Shown: piece by piece, positions 5,250 through 7,471 of the stretch
How positions within the stretch are numbered: position 1 is the first letter of the stretch
Layout of the letters: each line of letters opens with the position of its first letter
From: Verrucomicrobiota bacterium
GTDB taxonomy: Bacteria; Verrucomicrobiota; Verrucomicrobiia; Verrucomicrobiales; Verrucomicrobiaceae
Direction of reading: 5' to 3'
NCBI GenBank assembly: GCA_009885275.1
Contig: VFKY01000205.1
Location: forward strand, 1-7,471
DNA length: 7,471 nt
Notes under the pieces: generated by a model
The model's database searches: none
What the model was told of the DNA's origin: nothing
What the model saw: only the letters and a program-made list of their open reading frames with translations
Position numbers and translations under genes: made by a program

Positions 5250-7471
5250 ATGAAGCCATCTATCCTCGTCGCCATCACCTTCTTGACCTTTGGGACTTAT
5301 CTCAAAGCGCAAACTCCGACCCCTGATCCAGCACCGGAAAAGACCGAGGAAAAAGAGAAAGAGGCCGTTGAAAAAAAGAGCCCACCGCCTGCTGTTCCAG
5401 CCAAGAAGAAGACCGTGGCTGAAGTGCTCAAAAACTGCGATGAAGCCAAAGGATTATTTGCCTTCCATCGCGATCGGGAGAACGGCACGGTGTATTTGTT
5501 CATTAACAAGAAGCAGTTGGAGCGCGAGTTTATTTACTTCTCTCATACGGTTGATGGAGTGGTGGGGGCAGGAAGAAACCGTGGGCAGTTTCATGATGAC
5601 TCTGTGATCAAGATTCAGCGCAACTACGAGCGTCTAGAGTTCGTGAAACAAAACACCGCTTTCTACTTTGACCCCGATCATCCCCTGGCCAAGGCCGCAG
5701 AAGCCAATCTCAGTCATGCCATTCTCGCGTCGGAATCCATCGTGGCGGAAAACAAAGAGGGGATGCTGATTAATGCCGGCAATCTTTTTCTCAAAGAGAG
5801 TCTGATGCAGGTGAAGCCCTCCACAGGCGCGGATGGCAAATCCTTGCTCGGCAAGCTCTCCGATACCAAGACGAAATTTGTGCAAATGAAGTCTTACCCG
5901 GGCAACACACTTTTCACGGTGGAATATGTTTATGAAAACACCTCGCCGTCCAAGCAGGACGATAGTGACCGCGAGATCGGCGACGTCACCGATAAGCGTT
6001 ACATCAGTGTCATCATTCAGCATTCACTCATTGAGATGCCGAAGAATGGATACCAACCCCGTTCAGACGACCCGCGTATCGGCTATTTCATGACGGAACT
6101 TACCGATCAGACTTCCACTGAAGTCACACCTTACCGCGATTTCATTCATCGCTGGGATTTGCAAAAAAAAGATCCCACTGCTGCGTTGAGTGAGCCGGTG
6201 GAGCCTATTGTCTGGTGGATTGAGAACACGACTCCGAGGGAGTTTCGTGAAGTCATTCGCGAGTCAGCACTGAAGTGGAATAGCGCCTTCGAAAAGATCG
6301 GATTCAAGGATGCCTTGGTCATCAAGGATCAACCAGACAATGCGGAATGGGACGCGGATGACATCCAACACAACGTATTGCGCTGGACATCGTCTCCCAA
6401 GCCTCCATTCGGGGGTTACGGGCCAAGCTTCGTTAATCCACGTAGCGGACAGATCCTCGGATCAGACATCATGCTGGAGTTCAGCTTCGTAAAGAGCCGT
6501 CTCATGGCTCGTCGCCTCTGGAGTGAGGTGGGTCTCGCGGGCCTTGCCGATCAGGTGCAGGCAGTCGAACATGATTGCAAAGAATGCATGGCTGCGAATG
6601 TCATGCAGCAAGGGCTGATGCTGGGCAATCAGATGCTGCGTTTGCGCAAGGCGGATCAGGTCGAATTTGATGTGATGCTCAAGGAGGCACTGGCGCAACT
6701 CGTCTTGCATGAGCTGGGGCATACCCTGGGATTGAATCACAATTTCCGTGGCAGTTTTCTCCATTCGCCGCTGGAGTTGCAGGATCGGGCGCTCACGGAA
6801 AAATCCGGACTCAGCGGTTCGGTCATGGATTACATGCCGATGAATCTCGGTCCTGACAAAGCGCATCAAGGTCAGTATTACATCAATGCTCCCGGACCCT
6901 ATGATGACTGGGCCATCGAGTATGGTTACAGTGTTGCCGCCCCTGATGCGGTAGCAGAGTCCACGCGACTTGCGACCATCGCTTCCCGTTCCAATGAGGT
7001 GCAACTCGCCTTTGCCAATGATGCCGATGACATGCGCACGCCCGGCAAGTCGATTGATCCGCGTGCGATGATCTATGACATGAGCAGCGATCCGATTGCC
7101 TACGGGAGTGAACGTTGCGATCTGGTGCAGAAGGGGCTGGCCAAATTGCTTTCCGAGTATCCGGTGCCGGGCAAGAGCTGGCAGGAGCTGACCCAGGCTT
7201 ATGTTTCCTTGACCACGGAATCGAGCAACGCGCTCACCGCCATCTCCCGTTATGTCGGCGGAGTGTATGTCGAGCGTGCTTTTGTGGGACAGGTAAAGGA
7301 CAACGCGCCTTTGCCCTTGCGCCCTGTCGAAGTCGAGAAACAGAAGGCGGCCGTGCAGGCTCTCACGAAGTATGCGTTTGGACCAGACGCGTGGAAGATT
7401 CAGGAGGCTCTCTTGAGTCATTTGCAGCAACAGCGTCGCGGGTTTGATTTCAAAGACACTGGCGAAGACCC
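5250..7471 (+). CDS. secreted zinc metalloprotease, DUF5117/DUF4953 Met-zincin type (3' end outside window)
   Basis: The frame from ATG 5250 stays open to the right edge; 740 residues are visible. The N-terminus MKPSILVAITFLTFGTYLKA is a signal peptide with likely cleavage after Ala 20. A Pro/Glu/Lys-rich linker follows at about 21-55. Residues about 60-330 have the DUF5117-like pattern (YLFINKKQLEREFIY, YFDPDHPLA, YVYENTSP, YISVIIQHSLIEMP, DDPRIGYFM, YRDFIHRWDL). The catalytic part contains PIVWWIENTTPREFREVI, then HELGHTLGLNH at 487-497 with zinc ligands His 487, His 491 and His 497 and general base Glu 488. The SVMDYM Met-turn is at 524-529 (Met 526). These are the marks of the metzincin fold. 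Cys 443 and Cys 446 form a CxxC in the preceding segment. By family it is exported and should hydrolyse peptide bonds; the target is unknown. There is no Shine-Dalgarno before the start. It follows the PilZ-like gene by 77 bases. Confidence 0.9.
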   Translation, partial: MKPSILVAITFLTFGTYLKAQTPTPDPAPEKTEEKEKEAVEKKSPPPAVPAKKKTVAEVLKNCDEAKGLFAFHRDRENGTVYLFINKKQLEREFIYFSHTVDGVVGAGRNRGQFHDDSVIKIQRNYERLEFVKQNTAFYFDPDHPLAKAAEANLSHAILASESIVAENKEGMLINAGNLFLKESLMQVKPSTGADGKSLLGKLSDTKTKFVQMKSYPGNTLFTVEYVYENTSPSKQDDSDREIGDVTDKRYISVIIQHSLIEMPKNGYQPRSDDPRIGYFMTELTDQTSTEVTPYRDFIHRWDLQKKDPTAALSEPVEPIVWWIENTTPREFREVIRESALKWNSAFEKIGFKDALVIKDQPDNAEWDADDIQHNVLRWTSSPKPPFGGYGPSFVNPRSGQILGSDIMLEFSFVKSRLMARRLWSEVGLAGLADQVQAVEHDCKECMAANVMQQGLMLGNQMLRLRKADQVEFDVMLKEALAQLVLHELGHTLGLNHNFRGSFLHSPLELQDRALTEKSGLSGSVMDYMPMNLGPDKAHQGQYYINAPGPYDDWAIEYGYSVAAPDAVAESTRLATIASRSNEVQLAFANDADDMRTPGKSIDPRAMIYDMSSDPIAYGSERCDLVQKGLAKLLSEYPVPGKSWQELTQAYVSLTTESSNALTAISRYVGGVYVERAFVGQVKDNAPLPLRPVEVEKQKAAVQALTKYAFGPDAWKIQEALLSHLQQQRRGFDFKDTGED

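Noticed and set aside
5290..5607. + open frame of 105 codons in another frame
   Set aside because: It is a Lys/Arg-rich shadow of the signal peptide and linker region of the protease, which is the supported frame there.
6462..7430. Minus-strand open frame of 322 codons
   Set aside because: It lies opposite the protease gene, over the HELGHTLGLNH site and Met-turn. The translation is a shadow with no recognisable motifs.

Overview
The window looks like chromosomal DNA of a member of the Verrucomicrobiota, perhaps Verrucomicrobiaceae or a Prosthecobacter-like relative. The evidence is a very large secreted c-type cytochrome of the kind almost confined to Planctomycetes and Verrucomicrobia, plus several short repeat families (GC-rich inverted repeats that read in frame through coding DNA, trains of small hairpins, and A-rich AAAG-type repeats) of a sort I recall from PVC genomes. 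Starts without Shine-Dalgarno sequences fit this too. The assignment rests on protein and repeat style, not on any marker gene.

Layout: all real genes lie on the + strand. (1) Bases 2-2473 are the 3' part of a PVC-type heme-binding (CxxCH) protein: the tail of a sugar dehydrogenase-like propeller, a HEAT-like helical region, a cytochrome c domain and a C-terminal beta-sandwich. Its coding sequence carries an in-frame GC-rich inverted repeat (137-207) and a probable second repeat remnant (about 609-650). (2) Bases 2474-2844 have no gene. They hold an array of six short-loop hairpins (2547-2683) flanked by two A-rich repeat copies in opposite orientation. (3) Bases 2845-4750 encode the two permease subunits of an Opp/Dpp-type ABC peptide importer, oppB and oppC, overlapping by 8 bases. 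(4) Bases 4780-5172 encode a small PilZ-like protein whose c-di-GMP-binding residues are degenerate. (5) Bases 5250 to the right edge encode a secreted zinc metalloprotease of the DUF5117/DUF4953 (Met-zincin) type. It is cut by the window edge but has an intact HExxHxxGxxH site.

How they work together: oppB and oppC clearly form a transcriptional unit, and the PilZ-like gene follows closely enough (29 bases) to be co-transcribed. The periplasmic binding protein and the ATPases of the transporter are not in the window, so they are presumably upstream of the cytochrome gene or elsewhere, or they are shared. A secreted protease next to a peptide importer suggests peptide scavenging, but that link is inference from position only.

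I did not find a convincing new multi-gene system. The most unusual content is the repeat layer: in-frame repeat insertion in the cytochrome gene, and the hairpin array between inverted A-rich repeats in front of oppB.
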